A stretch of 64,000 nt of DNA, from assembly GCF_020080835.1 (NCBI RefSeq), contig NC_058162.1:4913323-4977322 (forward strand), read 5' to 3'. A program made the translations under genes and the position numbers. Shown here one piece after another: positions 1-13,019 of the stretch. The notes beneath the pieces were generated by a model. It worked only from the letters and a program-made list of their open reading frames with translations. It searched no databases and was not told where the DNA came from. Source of the stretch: Cotesia glomerata (lineage: Eukaryota; Arthropoda; Insecta; Hymenoptera; Braconidae). Within the stretch, counting starts at the first letter, position 1, and every line of letters starts with the position of its first letter.

Positions 1-730
1 TAGTATAAAGCAGGGAAGCGAAGGCACAAAGAAAGGAAATAAACCTACACAAGGGTAGGCTGCCAGTTGCTCGGCGTTTCAGTTTAGTATTAGGGTGACT
101 CATTCCATATCTTATACTATTCCGGACACAACATAACACACTAGTTTTAGTATATACTAGTATAAGATAACATTGAATTGCGATGGCGTCGATGAGCACG
201 TAAGATGATTAACCACGCAACAAAGAACCAACTTTAACTTCATCAACTTACGCATTTTATTTCACTTTTCTCGTTTTGTTCAATTTAAAAAGTAAGGCCG
301 ATTTAAAATAAATAAACACTAACGTAAAGATTCTTTGTTTTGGTAAATTTATATTTGAAAATAAGTTGTTGTAAAGAAAGACAAAGGAATCTATCGCAGA
401 TGGTTACTGAAGACCCACTGGCCCACTTCTGCTAGTACCATCCCTCAGCATAGATTCTACTGCACTGCACCCGTTGCACCCCCTGTGACGTCACTACAGA
501 CTCTACCACCCACGCGCAACCCCTTCCCACTTGCGCAATTTCTCCGTCACTACAGATTCGCGTTTAATGTAATTTATTTTAACTAAATGAAATTATTATT
601 ATTTAAAAAATCTGGAGTGAATTATCACTCCCATTATTTAAAGTAACGGAGCGAAGAAATAAAACATCGGAGTTATTGCGAAGTTAATGTGAATTTTAGT
701 CCGAAAAAATATCCAAGTATGGAATTTCTA
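1..730. other. Non-coding AT-rich sequence
   Basis: No coding region or recognisable repeat is visible. A GC-richer patch near 400-560 holds a few CpG dinucleotides. It may be intergenic or intronic. Confidence 0.5.
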
Positions 731-841
731 CACTAAAAAAAAATTAAATTGAATCAAGAGAAAAATTCTTGTACTAAGAACATAATTTTGAAAAGTTTTA
801 TTGTCTTGAATTAAGACGAGAGATTTTTGAATTGAGTAAAA

Positions 842-2277
842 CTAGCAACCTTGCAGTCACTATGTGACTGCCGTGACTTGTAAACTATAAATAAATGAAA
901 TTTTTCTTTATTAAATAATGACTTTTGTTAAATTTCACTGTACTTTTTTAACGATTGACGTTTTTAAAGATATAAGCTCATTCCGATGTTACACTCATCA
1001 AGAGCTTTCATTTGAGTACCCACATGCATTTTTGATATATTGCACGCCTCATAGCGCGAAGCGCGTGAGGTTGTGCTTTATACTCGACTCATCAAGATCA
1101 AGCAATTTTGTGATCTTTAAATGCCTCTATCACAACCATATTACACTTATTCAATAATATAAGTAGATGTACACCGAAAAACACTTAAATTAAACCATCT
1201 TTTACTTTCTAAAATCATTTCATGTTGCTATTTTGAAAAAAGAAACGTTTTGAAAAAAATTTTACGTGGACGTCCGGATGTCACCCCATTTTGGATGTAC
1301 CAACGATTACTCCCGAACAAATTGATATTTCAAGACCAGGCCTTTTTTATTAGTTTAAGAATTCGATGAACTGTGTCCGTATTTCATATCAGTGGCCTAG
1401 CTTATGTATTTTTTTTTTAATTGAATTTTTATTAAAATTCACGGATACAACCGTATACAAAGCCAAACGAACTTTTCTTATTTGTCACGTGAAAACTATG
1501 GCGCCACTTGATCAAGCTAGATTTTTTTAGACTGCGTGCGCATGACAAGAAAAAAGGGCGCCAATATTTAAAAAAAAAATAAAAAATACTCTAAGAAATT
1601 ACTTAATTATAATTTTTTTTTAATCAATTACACAATTAATTTTTTTCTTAAAAAATGATTGAGCGTTATGAGGCGTGCACTTTTGGATTTTCCAAACTTT
1701 TTTTCATATATACATATATATAATATATAATATATATAAATATATGAAAAATTGATGTGGGTACTCAAATAAAAGGTCTCGATGAGTGTAATGTCGAGCT
1801 GAGCTTATATCTTTAAACATGTCAATAGTTAAGAAATTACAGTGCAATTTAACAAATATCTTGTGAACTATTGACGTTTTTAAAGATATAAGCTCATTCC
1901 GATGTTACACTCGTCAAGAGCTTTCATTTGAGTACCCACGTGCATTTTTGATATATTTTTTATATATACATATATATAATATATATAAATATATGAAAAA
2001 TTGATGTGGGTACTCAAATGAAAGGTCTCGATGAGTATAACATCGGGATGAGCTTATATCTTTAAAAATGTCAATAGTTCACGAGATATTAGGTCATATC
2101 TTAATTATGTACTTAAAGATAGAGTATTTTCGAATGCAGCCAAAATACTTATCATCATAAATTGACTATTGGTGAGAATAATATGCAACCATGAAAAGAC
2201 ATAACTCCAGTTTAAGACCATTTTATCATAGAAATACACTGACCACAAAATTTTTCTTATTCTCTTAATAATATAGA
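842..2277 (-). mobile_element. H1 Helitron-like element, non-autonomous
   Basis: Read on the minus strand it starts TCTATATTATTAAG and ends with the hairpin GCAGTCACATAGTGACTGC followed by AAGGTTG and CTAG. TC start, 3' hairpin, CTRR end and insertion between A (841) and T (2278) are Helitron hallmarks. The uninterrupted M4 copy at 10216-10437 gives the empty site. The interior holds two palindromic modules with GTGGGTACTCAAATGAAAG-type arms. An M5 element (1041-1697) is nested inside. No Rep/helicase ORF is present. Confidence 0.8.
1041..1697 (+). mobile_element. M5 element nested in H1
   Basis: It begins TGCACGCCTCAT and ends with GAGGCGTGCAC then the hairpin TTTGGATTTTCCAAA and C. Other H1 copies run uninterrupted across this position (for example 1950-1990). 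No ORF. The class is uncertain: the short inverted ends suggest a TIR element, while the terminal hairpin recalls Helentron-type ends. Confidence 0.65.
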
Positions 2278-2381
2278 TTTACCAAAACTAAAAAAAATTT
2301 CTTAGTTTATGAATTTTTTTACTCAAATCAAAAAGGTGAAATTCTTCAAAATTATTTACTTGATTCAATTTTTTTTCTGTG

Positions 2382-3047
2382 TACGCTAAAATAGATTTTA
2401 TTTATTTATTCCGCAATTAAGGTAAAAGACCCAGTTATTGACACTGGCCTAGTTGTTTAACACTTGAAATCTCATATTTTATTAAAAAAAATAAAATATT
2501 CTCAAAAAACCAAATATCTTAAAATTTGTAACTCAAAAATTACATTTATTAATTGATTAGAATTGATTTTTTTTTTTTAATTAAAATAAAATTGCAATTT
2601 TTTTACAGTCTATTATTATTGTTTTTTTTTTTTTAATTAAAAACACATACCGAATTTTCTTTGTATTGTCAAAACATGATTAGTATCGATGTATTAATAC
2701 TTTTTAGTGGCAAGAGAATTTCGTAGAGTCTAGGTAAAAGAAAAGTCTGGGTTCTTATTTTTTTCCTTTGTATCCTGGACGTATAGTATATGGGTTACGG
2801 GTTATTGAGAATCTGGAGGAGTTGTCATCGAGGGATGATTGATGATTGTTTTCCTTCCAAGGTTAAGCTACCAGTTTTATTTTATTTTTTTATTATATTT
2901 TAACTAAAATGGGTTGTTTTGTAGTGGCTACCACTTGATAATATTTTCATTGTCATGGTTAATATTTATTTAGTCATTTTTTGACAAGAATAATATAGAG
3001 GTACTGTAAAAGTGAGGGCGGAGTCGATTACACTCATCTATTTAGTA
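2382..3047. other. Non-coding AT-rich sequence
   Basis: Long T and A runs around 2440-2640 and no coding potential or clear repeat. Confidence 0.45.
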
Positions 3048-3245
3048 CACAGTAAAAAAATTTTCGTCAAATTTAACACAAATATTTGTGTTACTGACTG
3101 TTTTTACACAAACTGATGTTAATTCTACATTCTAGTGTGTTAAATCAACACATGAGAATGTGAAATTCTATACACTAGAGTGTAATTTTCTACACAAAAA
3201 TTTTTACACTTTACACTTTACATTGACGAAAAATTTTTTACTGTG
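3048..3245. repeat. M3 palindromic MITE
   Basis: Begins CACAGTAAAAAAATTTTCG and ends with the complementary ACTGTG, flanked by TA on both sides. The body is an imperfect palindrome of AACACAA/TTGTGTT-type motifs. The same structure recurs at 12080, 12800 and 33847. Confidence 0.75.
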
Positions 3246-3885
3246 TACTAAAAAATAATTTTCAAAGTTTTTAATTTTCTCTTATTATTATTATTTTGAC
3301 GTTAAAATATCTAATTATGAAAAAAAAATCACTAATAAGAAAAATAAAGATACAAAGTGGATGATTTTTAATTGATTTTTTCTCACTTGAGTGAAACTTC
3401 GTCTGAAAAAAATTAAAAAAAATTTTTAAATAGTTTTTATATGCTTCAAAATTACAAAATCCTTTTTAAAAATTTTATAACTTTTTCTTCAGTTTGATAA
3501 AACAAATCAATCTTAATATTCGAAAAAAAAGAATCAAAAATCTTTAATGCAGTCCAAATATTCAAATTCTCAGCCCATAAAATTTTCAAAAATTTCGATC
3601 TTTATTAGAAAAAAAAAAAAAAAAAAAAAAAAAAGAATTAATGCTTGAAAGATAAAAAAAGTAAAAACAAAGAAATAATTAATATATGACTGTAAATAAA
3701 CAGCATTAAAGAAAATGGTTTTTCTCGTACCACGCCCTACATTTAGAATCTTCTGTTGCAGCCCTTTAGGACTCATAACCGAGTTTATGACAAAGAGACT
3801 GAGACAAAGAGACACTCCTATCCTAAATTAGAGGCACACTTTTCGCCCAATTCCTTCCACTACTTCTGTCACAGTAGTCGTAGTT

Positions 3886-3918
<33 letters not shown>

Positions 3919-4299
3919 TTTCATTATACATACATTTATATATACTTATAACTATACAATACTCCAACTCCCTCATTTTAGTACCGTTGTACATACCCCA
4001 AACCCAGAATACTTCTGTGCACACCTATATATAATATTATTCCGAACAAAGGAGTGCGCCACACACATACCAAATAAATCCACACACACACATAATCAGC
4101 CTCGACGACTGCGCGTTTAGAAACGCGGGTAAATACGTTACGCGGTCGATCCCGAGAAGGCGCCACCCGAAAGCTTTCGAACAAAGGCCCGTGCTCTTTG
4201 TCGACAACTCATTGCTTATGATCTTAAATATATGATGAATAGTATATAGTATACAGTTCCCCATTCACATTAACATTTTCATTAAATTTTTTTAAAATT
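3246..4299. other. Non-coding sequence with a GC-richer patch
   Basis: AT-rich until about 3720, then a less AT-rich, apparently single-copy stretch to 4260. A run of TAG trinucleotides lies at 3882-3914. Short ORFs on both strands lack family similarity or splice logic. A regulatory island or unrecognised exon cannot be excluded. Confidence 0.4.
3882..3914 (+). repeat. (TAG)n microsatellite
   Basis: About eleven consecutive TAG units with one flanking TTG variant. Confidence 0.9.
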
Positions 4300-4640
4300 A
4301 CCCGGAAAAAAGTAAACTGTAATAAATAATAGTCGATTGATAATAAGTAATGATCAACTGCTAAAAATTACCATTTCAAACAGTAAAATCGTGATTTTAC
4401 TATTCACTTTATAATATTTATCATTTAAACGCCACAATTTATTTTTTAAATGGAAAAAATACTATTTCAAACAGTAATATTCGCTATGTGAATGTCGAAA
4501 ATGTTAAAGTATAATAATTAAGAATTTTGACTTTGATATTTATCATTTCGTACCTAAAAAATGATCGTATGATATGTAAAAAATATAAAATAAAGTTACT
4601 AAATTTTTAATACAAGCAACGTCAATATTTACAAAGTAAA

Positions 4641-5267
4641 GTTTGGAAAATCCAAAAGTGCACGACTCATAATGCTCATTTAATTATGAAATATAAAAAA
4701 AAAAAAAAAAAAAAAAACTTAATTCGTTCAAAATTAATTGCCGAAAAAACAGCTGTAGTAGAAAGGTACTGCACAAGCGCCCCTGGTGGAATAAAATGTA
4801 CATAATATCTATAGATATAGATATATCACCATCCATGTTAATTTTACATGGATATATATAGATATACAGTCTTGTAGTTTTCGTTATTTATTAATTGTAA
4901 TTAAACGACACTGAATTAATTAACCATTCGCATTCAGTGACCTACAATCGTCGATTAGAATTAAAAAAAAAAAAATTTAACTCAAATAATTGATTTTTTC
5001 ACAAGTTACAGTGTTTCCGGGGTTTCATACATGACGGACAGGAAAATTTTTTGACCTATTTTGATGTTTTTTTCCGTTTCTATTGCAGTAAATCAATTTT
5101 TAGAAAATATGGAATTAATCTCCATTAAATTATCTCGACAATAGTATGCAAAATATCTTGATTCCGTGAACTAACAAGGCTATAATACTAAAAATAGTTG
5201 CTAAAATGAGGCGAAAAAAATTTTTCGATCGTAAAGCACTCTCTGATGCTTCGCATCAAGTCGTGCA
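4641..5267 (-). mobile_element. M5 element with an empty-site partner
   Basis: On the minus strand it reads from TGCACGACTT to the hairpin TTTGGATTTTCCAAAC. The duplicated block at about 5980-6000 runs from CAAAGTAAA into ATGGTAAAT with no insertion, giving the empty site. Comparison suggests a roughly 3-bp target duplication in an A-run. Contains no ORF. Confidence 0.75.
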
Positions 5268-6237
5268 AAAATGGTAAATTTTAAACGCAACGCTAAAAAT
5301 GAAACTATAATTATTGACTTGCTTGGACTGGTAAAATGTATATTTTAAAAGTATAATTTTTACTGTTTCAAATGTTAAATTCTCCCAGAGTAAGACCCCC
5401 TTCTCCTCATCTGAATTCCCCTTCTCCTCATAGTATGGACTATATATTGAAATGGCAATTATTACTGTTTGAAACTGTAATTTTTTAAGTTGAGAGAGTC
5501 GTTATTTATTATAGTGACAGCTACTAATCACTTATTTTCGATATTACATTATAAACTGTGGCTTTTACACTTTCTACATTTTCTGTATTTATATTTTTGC
5601 CACCCCGATGTCCGCTGTACTGTTTGAAACTATAAAAATTAACCGGAATCCGAGTGAATTTTACAGTTTACTTTTTACCGTGCAGTCGATTTATAATAAA
5701 TAATGATCAACTGCTAAAAATTACTATTTCAAACAGTAAAATCGTGATTTTACTATTCATTTTATAATATTTATCATTTAAACGCTACAATTTATTCTTT
5801 AAATGGAAGAAAATACTATTTCAAACAGTAATATTCGCTATTTGAATGACGAAAATGTTGAAGTATAATAATTAAGAATTTTGACTTTGATATTTATCAT
5901 TTCGTACCTAAAAAATGATCGTATGATATGTAAAAAATATAAAATAAAGTTAGTAAATTTCTAATACAAGCAACGTCAATATTTACAAAGTAAAATGGTA
6001 AATTTTAAACGCAACGCTAAAAATGAAACTATAATTATTGACCTGCTTGGACTGATAAAATGTATATTTTAAAAGTAGAATTTTTACTGTTTCAAATGTT
6101 AAATTCTCCCAGAGTAAGACCCCTTTCTCCTCATCTGAGTTCCCCTTCTCCTCATAGTATGGACTATATATTGAAATGGCAATTATTACTGTTTGAAACT
6201 GTAATTTTTTAAGATGAGAGAGTCGTTATTTACGATA

Positions 6238-6926
6238 CACTGATAGAAGGATTTAGTACGGAGTACTAAACTGATTTAGTAACAAAATTTTTATTCAACA
6301 AATATTTTGTACCCATCAATATTATTTGTTACAGTTTAATAAATGATTTCTTTATATGAACAAAGCCTTATTACATGGAAATAAATATTTATTTCCACCA
6401 AATAATATTTAGTAACAGGTACTAAATATTTCTTTGGCAAGTATTGTCGGTAGATGGCTATGCTTTAATTCCAATGTTTATGTGATACATAACCTATTCA
6501 CTAACTCAGATTATTTTATTCAGCTCGATTTTCGGAGATTTATTAGACCTTTAAAAACACTCATACTCCCTATAAATGTCTTCTATTTATGTCTTTTCTC
6601 AGTGGAGTTTAGTTTACATTTTTTAATTTGTCTATTATTGATATGTTAAAAACTTGTTTAATTTTAAATTTTATAAATATCTCAAACAAAAAAATATAAT
6701 TTAATGAGATTCTTTTCTTTATAATACTTTATATTATTACTTAAAATTATTTATTTTAAGTTGAAAAGTTAGGTTACACGCTAAAATTAGTTAAAAAATT
6801 AATTTCTTTGATACCAATAAACGATTTATTGAGTAACAATAAATAATTTGTTAAATACTACTAAATATTTATTTGGTGGAACTAAATGGGCTTTAGTAAA
6901 TGATTTAGTACCTATTACTAAATATA
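6238..6926 (+). mobile_element. M1-like insertion
   Basis: Starts CACTGATAGAAGGATTT, like the M1 MITEs, followed by many TTTAGTAC/GTACTAAA motifs in both orientations. The first copy of the duplicated block (about 5505-5530) lacks it. The right terminus is degraded and does not end in the expected CAGTG. The ORF at 6434-6649 is low complexity and not supported. Confidence 0.6.
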
Positions 6927-7099
6927 CAGCTACTAATCACTTATTTTCGATATTAAATTATAAACTGTGGCATTTACACTTTCTACATTAAGTTCTGTAA
7001 TATTTATATTTTTGCCAGCCCGATGTCCGCTGTGCTGTTTGAAACTATAAAAATTAACCGGAATCCGAATAAATTTTACAGTTTACTTTTTCCGTGTAT

Positions 7100-7966
7100 T
7101 ATTTTTTCAGTTGAATTTTATTCAAAAATTCATTTTTGAATAATTCAAAAAGATTTTTACACCCCAAAGATTATTCGTTTACAAGAAAATAACTGCTAGA
7201 TGCTTACTGTGCACTAAAACTAGGTACAAAAGTGGGTGATGCACATAACAAGGGTAATAATACCTGATTCGTAGTACGCAATAAAACAAGTAAAGGTACG
7301 CATCAGTTTTCAGTCGAATTGAAATTGAAATAAAGTCTGAACAAAACCAAATAGAAGGGAAGGTTGATTTATTATACTACGCGAAAATGCTCGCTGCGCA
7401 TAAGTATAAATATTAATATTGATGTGTGGCGTATGTGCGCATATGATATGCTATGAGGGTACTGTACGGTATTGTATTGTATTGTATTGTATGAATATGA
7501 AGAAAACTCGTATTATATCTCGGTGCTTTTTACGACTCGCGAGTTCCATAGAAGGTTATTTTATTTTATTATATTGGAACTGGGTCTTCATGCAACGAGC
7601 TTTCTTTTATAGCGCCATCAAGCTCATTGCTGGGTGTTTTAATACAATCAGATGCCACTGAGGGATTCACAGGGTGTCTATAGGTGTAACCGGGATTATA
7701 GATGTGGAAAAACCAGTGCTAAGCAATTTTTTATGAAGCTTTGAGGCTTTAAAAATAGTGCGCAATCAAAAATTTTATTTGTTTTTTTCATTATGCATTA
7801 ACTTTAATTGCTTTACTTTTTATTTTATTTTAAATTTTGTTTATTTCAAGTTTTTACTGGATAAATAATTATTGTAAAGTTAAGAAAAAAATTATTTTTT
7901 ACACGGAAAAAAAATTTTCTTTACAAATGACATTTAAATTCACTCTAATCGTGGGACTAATGTTAT
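7100..7966. other. Non-coding sequence
   Basis: No recognisable gene. A short GTATT microsatellite lies at about 7469-7492. Confidence 0.45.
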
Positions 7967-8555
7967 TGCACGCCTCATAAGCGAAGCATTGAGGTTGTGC
8001 TCTATTCTCGACATATCAAAAAAAGCAGTTTTCTCGAAACTGAAATTGATTTTTTGTTATTTATATCGCACTTACAGGTTAATATGAGTACACTTATATC
8101 AAGTCAAATAATTTGTCAGGCACATAAAATATATTTCAATAACAATTTTTTTGTTTAACATAATAAATAATAACATTAAACATAATCTTTTCTGGACGTC
8201 CGCGTATGGATGGGTGTATGTGGCAGGGAAATTGGTCGAAAAAATGATTGTACCGGAATAATTTTTTTTTTATTATCTAAAGTAACACACGACAGACTTT
8301 CTCAATTAATACGAGCGTTCAATTCACTGTCGTTAAATTATTATTTATAAAAAACTAATATATAACTGTGGATTTTTTTGTACATCTATCTATACATTTT
8401 ATTATAGTATTTTTTTTCCTTACCTTAGAGTTGTGACGCCACTAAACCATAGCAGAGTTTTCTGTTTTTTATTATTTTACTTTTTATATTTTATTTTAAT
8501 CAATTTTATTGTGAAAAATGAGATTACGAGGCGTGCACTTTTGGATTTTCCAAAA
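7967..8555 (+). mobile_element. M5 element
   Basis: Begins TGCACGCCTCATAAGCGAAG and ends GAGGCGTGCACTTTTGGATT plus TTCCAAAA. Same termini as the copies at 1041 and 18586. Confidence 0.7.
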
Positions 8556-10215
8556 TTTTCTTAATCTTAATCTATTACTTTAATGTGCAGAACAAAATAA
8601 ATTATAAAAGTCAATTTTTTTTTTAGTGAATAATTTGTTAAATTGATAAAATTATTGAATAAAGAACTTTTTTTTCACTCTTGAACTTAATTTTCTTGAT
8701 TCAGGAGTGAATTTTTTGAATAAATCGAAACTGAATATCCTAAAACAAAGTTGAAATTTTTAAGAAAATTATTCTTTCTCTGTGTAGGAAAAAAAAAAAA
8801 AAGTAAGGAATCACTAAATATAACGTTTCAAAACACATAAGATAAAAAAACATTTAAATCAGCTTATCTTAATTATTCATCTAATTGAATAATATTATTC
8901 TTAAGTTATCTTATTATCATAAGTTGATAATCCAAACCTCATTTGGATTAAAAATATCAAATTTCCAAAAACATCCGTCGAGTATATTTACCGAAAATTT
9001 TGACTTTTTCCCATATAATATCAATTTATATAGCGATTAGTTAAAGTGGATTCCTTAGAAGAAAGGTATGTCCCTTCACAAAAAAAAATCAACCCATACG
9101 AAGAAAAAACCTACTATTTTATTGTTTCCGGGTCAACAGTTCAAATTTCAACAGTTCAATACATTTTCAAATATAATTGTAAGATGCCCTGGAATGTCAA
9201 AGATTTCCTTTTTCTCAATGAACTATTGAATTCGTTCAAGAAAAAAATTCCGAGAAATTAACAAAAATAAAAATATCGAGTACCATAAAACTAATTTCGA
9301 ACGCCAACAAAAAATAGATACAATAAATCCCAAAAGTTTTTCATAAAAAGTAAAATAATTTTAATAGAAGCATATAAACAATAAAAATCGATTATCAGCA
9401 AAATAAGTGAATGGAACTACGACCTATCAAGGCAGATTTGGGGTCTGCAATAAATAAATAAATAAATAAAATAAATCCCATTTGTCCTATATCACTCTTC
9501 GTGACTGATATGAATATTGTAATATGACAAGTCTCGAGGTCAATCACACATCTCCAATTATTTACAACCAGTCACACACATCAACTCCTACATCTATCAA
9601 TATCTCTTCTGCTTCATCAAACCCGAAGCTTAAGCCGTTTAAATCACTCACTAGTCACTATTTTATAGACTGTACGCGGGTCCGTCCTTCATTTTACCTT
9701 TCTCCAATCCTTGCAAAATCGCTGAAAATGAACTATTGTTATTTTTATAGTAAAAATTTTTTTTAATTTGTTTCAAAAATCTACAGAATGAGCTAATTAA
9801 TTGAAAAAAATTAATAAAGCTTACGACTTAAGGTAGTTCGGTCATCAATGCAAAATTTTAAGAAGTTTTCGAAATTTGAAATATGGGTAATAGAATACGC
9901 ATTACATGTGCTGTTGAAATTTGAAATCAATTTACCATACCAGAAATGAGATAAATGAAATTAAGAATGACATTTTAGCACGGAAAGTAAGGGTGAGAGT
10001 GAGTAAATCACAAATATTAATGATTATTGCATTGAAAGGATTTTAAGATCGTTTCAAAAAAACTGTTATCTATTAGAATAATATACTTAAAATAATACAG
10101 AGAAATTTTGAAAATTTTGACCTTTTAGTTTTTTATAAATTTTTAATAAACTGGCTAGTCAAACAAAAATAATCATTAGTAAAAGTGAATAAGAGATAAT
10201 TCGTGAGAAAGGCAG
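8556..10215. other. Non-coding, with a possible LINE 3' tail
   Basis: Around 9405-9474 a less AT-rich segment ends in GGTCTGCAATAAATAAATAA plus more ATAA units, typical of the 3' end of a CR1/jockey-like LINE. Short ORFs at 9046-9261 and 9524-9766 could be decayed retrotransposon sequence, but I recognise no domain. The rest is AT-rich without features. Confidence 0.35.
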
Positions 10216-10437
10216 CACAGAAAAAAAAATTGAATTGAATCAAGAGAAAAAAGTCTTGAACCAAAAAATAATTTTGAAAAGTTTCATCATCTTGAATCAA
10301 TACGATAAATTTTTGAATCAAATAAAATTTACTTAAACCAAGAAAAATTTCTTACTTTAAGAATTTTTCTACTCGAATCAAGAAGTAGAATTTCTTCAAA
10401 ATTATTTACTTGATTCAATTAAATTTTTTTTTCTGTG
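10216..10437. repeat. M4 palindromic MITE, uninterrupted copy
   Basis: Begins CACAGAAAAAAAAATTGAAT, ends TTTTTTTTTCTGTG, with inverted TTGAATCAAGA and TTCTTGATTCGAG motifs between. It serves as the empty-site reference for the Helitron in the copy at 731-2381. Confidence 0.75.
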
Positions 10438-12079
10438 CGCTAGCGAGTGAAAAGGAAAGAAATTGCACAAACTATATGTCCTGAGTGAACTATACCTTAA
10501 TCATTATTTCTCAAATTATTTTGTGAAATGCTTTATATCTTTTGAACGATGCTTTAAAGCGTTTTAATGTACGAAACCTTTTTTGTCGGAAGTCGAATTT
10601 CTTACAAAAAACTTTTGGTCTGTATTTTGATAATTTCACTAAAAAACGCGAAAAATAAGTTTTTTTTCTGTAAAAGTATGACTTTAGTGACCTTTATATA
10701 CCAAAATACCTGAGTTGACGTCAGTCAGGTGCAAGAACTTTCGAAAAGTGTCTTTTTGTATGCCAATTACGTCTAATAATAATAATTTCGCTTGTTAAAA
10801 TAATAAATTTATTGCAGTAGCATTAAATTCCGCTAAATTAAAGAAAATTATATAAATTTTAAATTTTTAATATATTTTAAATAAAAATAACTTTAAAATT
10901 AAAAAAGTAATTCCTTAGAGTTAAAATTAAAGGCTCAAATTTTTAGGAAGTTTTTTTACATGAAGAAAAATAATAAAATGATTAAAAATTAATAAATATC
11001 TTCTGTCATTAGTTCAATAAATTTATAAAAATGTTTGTTAAAATCCACATGATCGATCAATTCAATTAAATTTGCATACATTAATTAATAGTAAACAAAA
11101 GTACTCATCACACAATACACAATAGTAGATACTAAAATAACCAGTGTACATAGAGAATTAAACTCATTGATTCGCAAAAACAAAAACATTAACCAATAAT
11201 ACAGTATAACATAACCAGTAACGTTTAATCGAATCCCGACAGAACAAAAGAGACAAAGGAATTTTGAAAACCCGGCAGTCAGTTTACGCTAAATGAAATC
11301 AACGTGCATTTATATTGTCTGTGTAATAACAGTACTAGTAGTACAGTAGTACATATAGGCTATTATAAATGTACCCAATATCCTCAATACAGCAGATATG
11401 GGTAATGGAAATTTGAGCAGACAAACGAATGAATAATGAAGACCATTTACCTCTCTTTGCTGCATCAACATCCAAATTCTACAATAATACAACCCGGCAA
11501 TCTATAAAAAAATAAATATATACAACAATAGGTTATAGTCTATAGTCTGGCACGGCAAGTCTATACTTTATACTCTATACGAAAAAGTCTGGGTTCTCAT
11601 TTTTCGCCTGTTCGAACACAACGGCATGCAAATCCCTGTGGCAAAACCGATATCCAGATACCACCCGTAGCTTATCGATTGAATCCCCATTCCGGAAATC
11701 GCTGTTATGTGTATATCGCTATCGAGTCCCATGGAAAAACGTCCAAGTTAAAACCTATCCATCACGGCCACCGATATGGATCGGTATACTGATAGAGACG
11801 CTTAATGAAACTTCTACGGTCCTTTTTTCCTCTTCGCTTTTTTATAAATTTATGTAACACTTGCGTAGGCGCCAGAAAATAATTTTCTTTTGCATCTTTT
11901 TCAAGAGTCTCGTTTTTATATGAGCAGAAGTATTTACTTGATAACTGAGAAAAATTTATATTGGAAATTGAGGCTGGAAGTGTATGATTATATAACATTG
12001 AGGATTTAAAAAAAAATAATTTATTACACTTTATTGTCTTTATTAATGAATCAATACTCTAGAATATGCTAAATGAATA
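10438..12079. other. Non-coding AT-rich sequence
   Basis: No gene or clear repeat. A slightly GC-richer patch is present at about 11560-11760. Confidence 0.45.
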
Positions 12080-12226
12080 CGCAGTAAAAAACATTGTGTT
12101 AAATACGGTCCACAGAAAATTAGTGTTATTTTAACACAAAGTGTATTGAATTTTAACACTAATTTTGTGTGGACCGTACAGTACTTAGCACAGAAATTGT
12201 GTTGATTTTACACAATATTTTTTACT
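12080..12226. repeat. M3 palindromic MITE, degraded
   Basis: Starts CGCAGTAAAAAACATTGTG, has a central inverted repeat around GTGTTAAATACGGTCCACA and ends near TTTTTTACT. It resembles the M3 copies but with weaker termini. Confidence 0.55.
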
Positions 12227-12402
12227 TTCGAAAAATATTGAGTATATAAATTTAATGATAATATAACATAAAAGTGTGGACCGATCATCACGAAACTTCA
12301 GTTGACACTTACGTTAACCGCTAACAACACAAGAAATTAAGAGTATCTTAGGTCATAAAGTTGACCCTTCATTGCATTCTTTTGTTGTAAACTCATACAG
12401 TA

Positions 12403-12460
12403 CTAGCAATTTGAATAGCGCGCTACGCGCGCGCCTAAATTTTAACCAATAATGAATCGT
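12403..12460 (-). mobile_element. Helitron-type 3' end
   Basis: On the minus strand a GC-only hairpin (GCGCGCGTAGCGCGC) is followed after about 11 bases by TTGCTAG and then T. This matches a Helitron 3' terminus of a third family. I could not locate the matching TC start, so only the end is annotated. Confidence 0.45.
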
Positions 12461-12799
12461 GACCCGTTTTTTGCGAGTTTCGAACTTTGACTAACTTCAA
12501 GACTATCATGTATTTTAATTTAGAGGATTGCATCTACAGTATTGTTGCTATTTCAACATGTCTCCTCAACTATACCTGTTCATCGAATATTAATTTGACT
12601 TGCCGTGTTTTCTGAACAAAATTTTGAACTCAATTTCCTTGAGTGGTTTTTGGTATCAATATGCTTAGTCTTGTTACTGAATTTCTTGTTTTGAGCCTTT
12701 TATGCAACTCTGATTATATTCATGTATTTTGACATATCAAGTCTTTTCTTAGCAAACCATATCTAGCCATGTGAAGATATGTCACGAAATCTCCTAATA

Positions 12800-13000
12800 C
12801 ACAGTAAAAAATTTTTTGTCATTGTGTAGAGTGTTAAAATTTGTGTGTTGAATATTACACTCTAAAGTGTAGAATTTAACATTCTCATGTGTTGATTTAA
12901 TGATTTAACACACTAGAATGTTAAATTCTACATACTAGAGTGTAATATTCAACACACAAATTTTAACACTCTACACAATTACGAAAAATTTTTTACTGTG
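12800..13000. repeat. M3 palindromic MITE
   Basis: Nearly perfect palindrome from CACAGTAAAAAATTTTTTG to its complement ending ACTGTG, flanked by TA. The centre holds TGTGTTGATTTAATGATTTA. Confidence 0.8.
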
Positions 13001-13019
13001 TACATGGCCTTTTATATCC

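Larger units (their letters stand above)
731..2381. repeat. M4 palindromic MITE split by a Helitron
   Basis: The two halves (731-841 and 2278-2381) align with the uninterrupted M4 copy at 10216-10437. Both have alternating TTGAATCAAGA-type motifs and end in CTGTG. The outer ends are flanked by TA, as in Tc1/mariner-type MITEs. The interruption is the H1 Helitron copy at 842-2277. Confidence 0.75.
4300..7099. repeat. Composite palindrome-ended repeat, internally duplicated
   Basis: The ends are inverted (CCGGAAAAAAGTAAACTGTAA near 4301 and its complement near 7075-7099). Inside, a block of roughly 750 bp occurs twice (from about 4340 and about 5690) with very high similarity. Each block is interrupted by a different insertion: M5 at 4641-5267 in the first and an M1-like element at 6238-6926 in the second. 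TTTCAAACAGTAA/TTACTGTTTGAAA motifs recur throughout. No coding potential. Confidence 0.7.
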
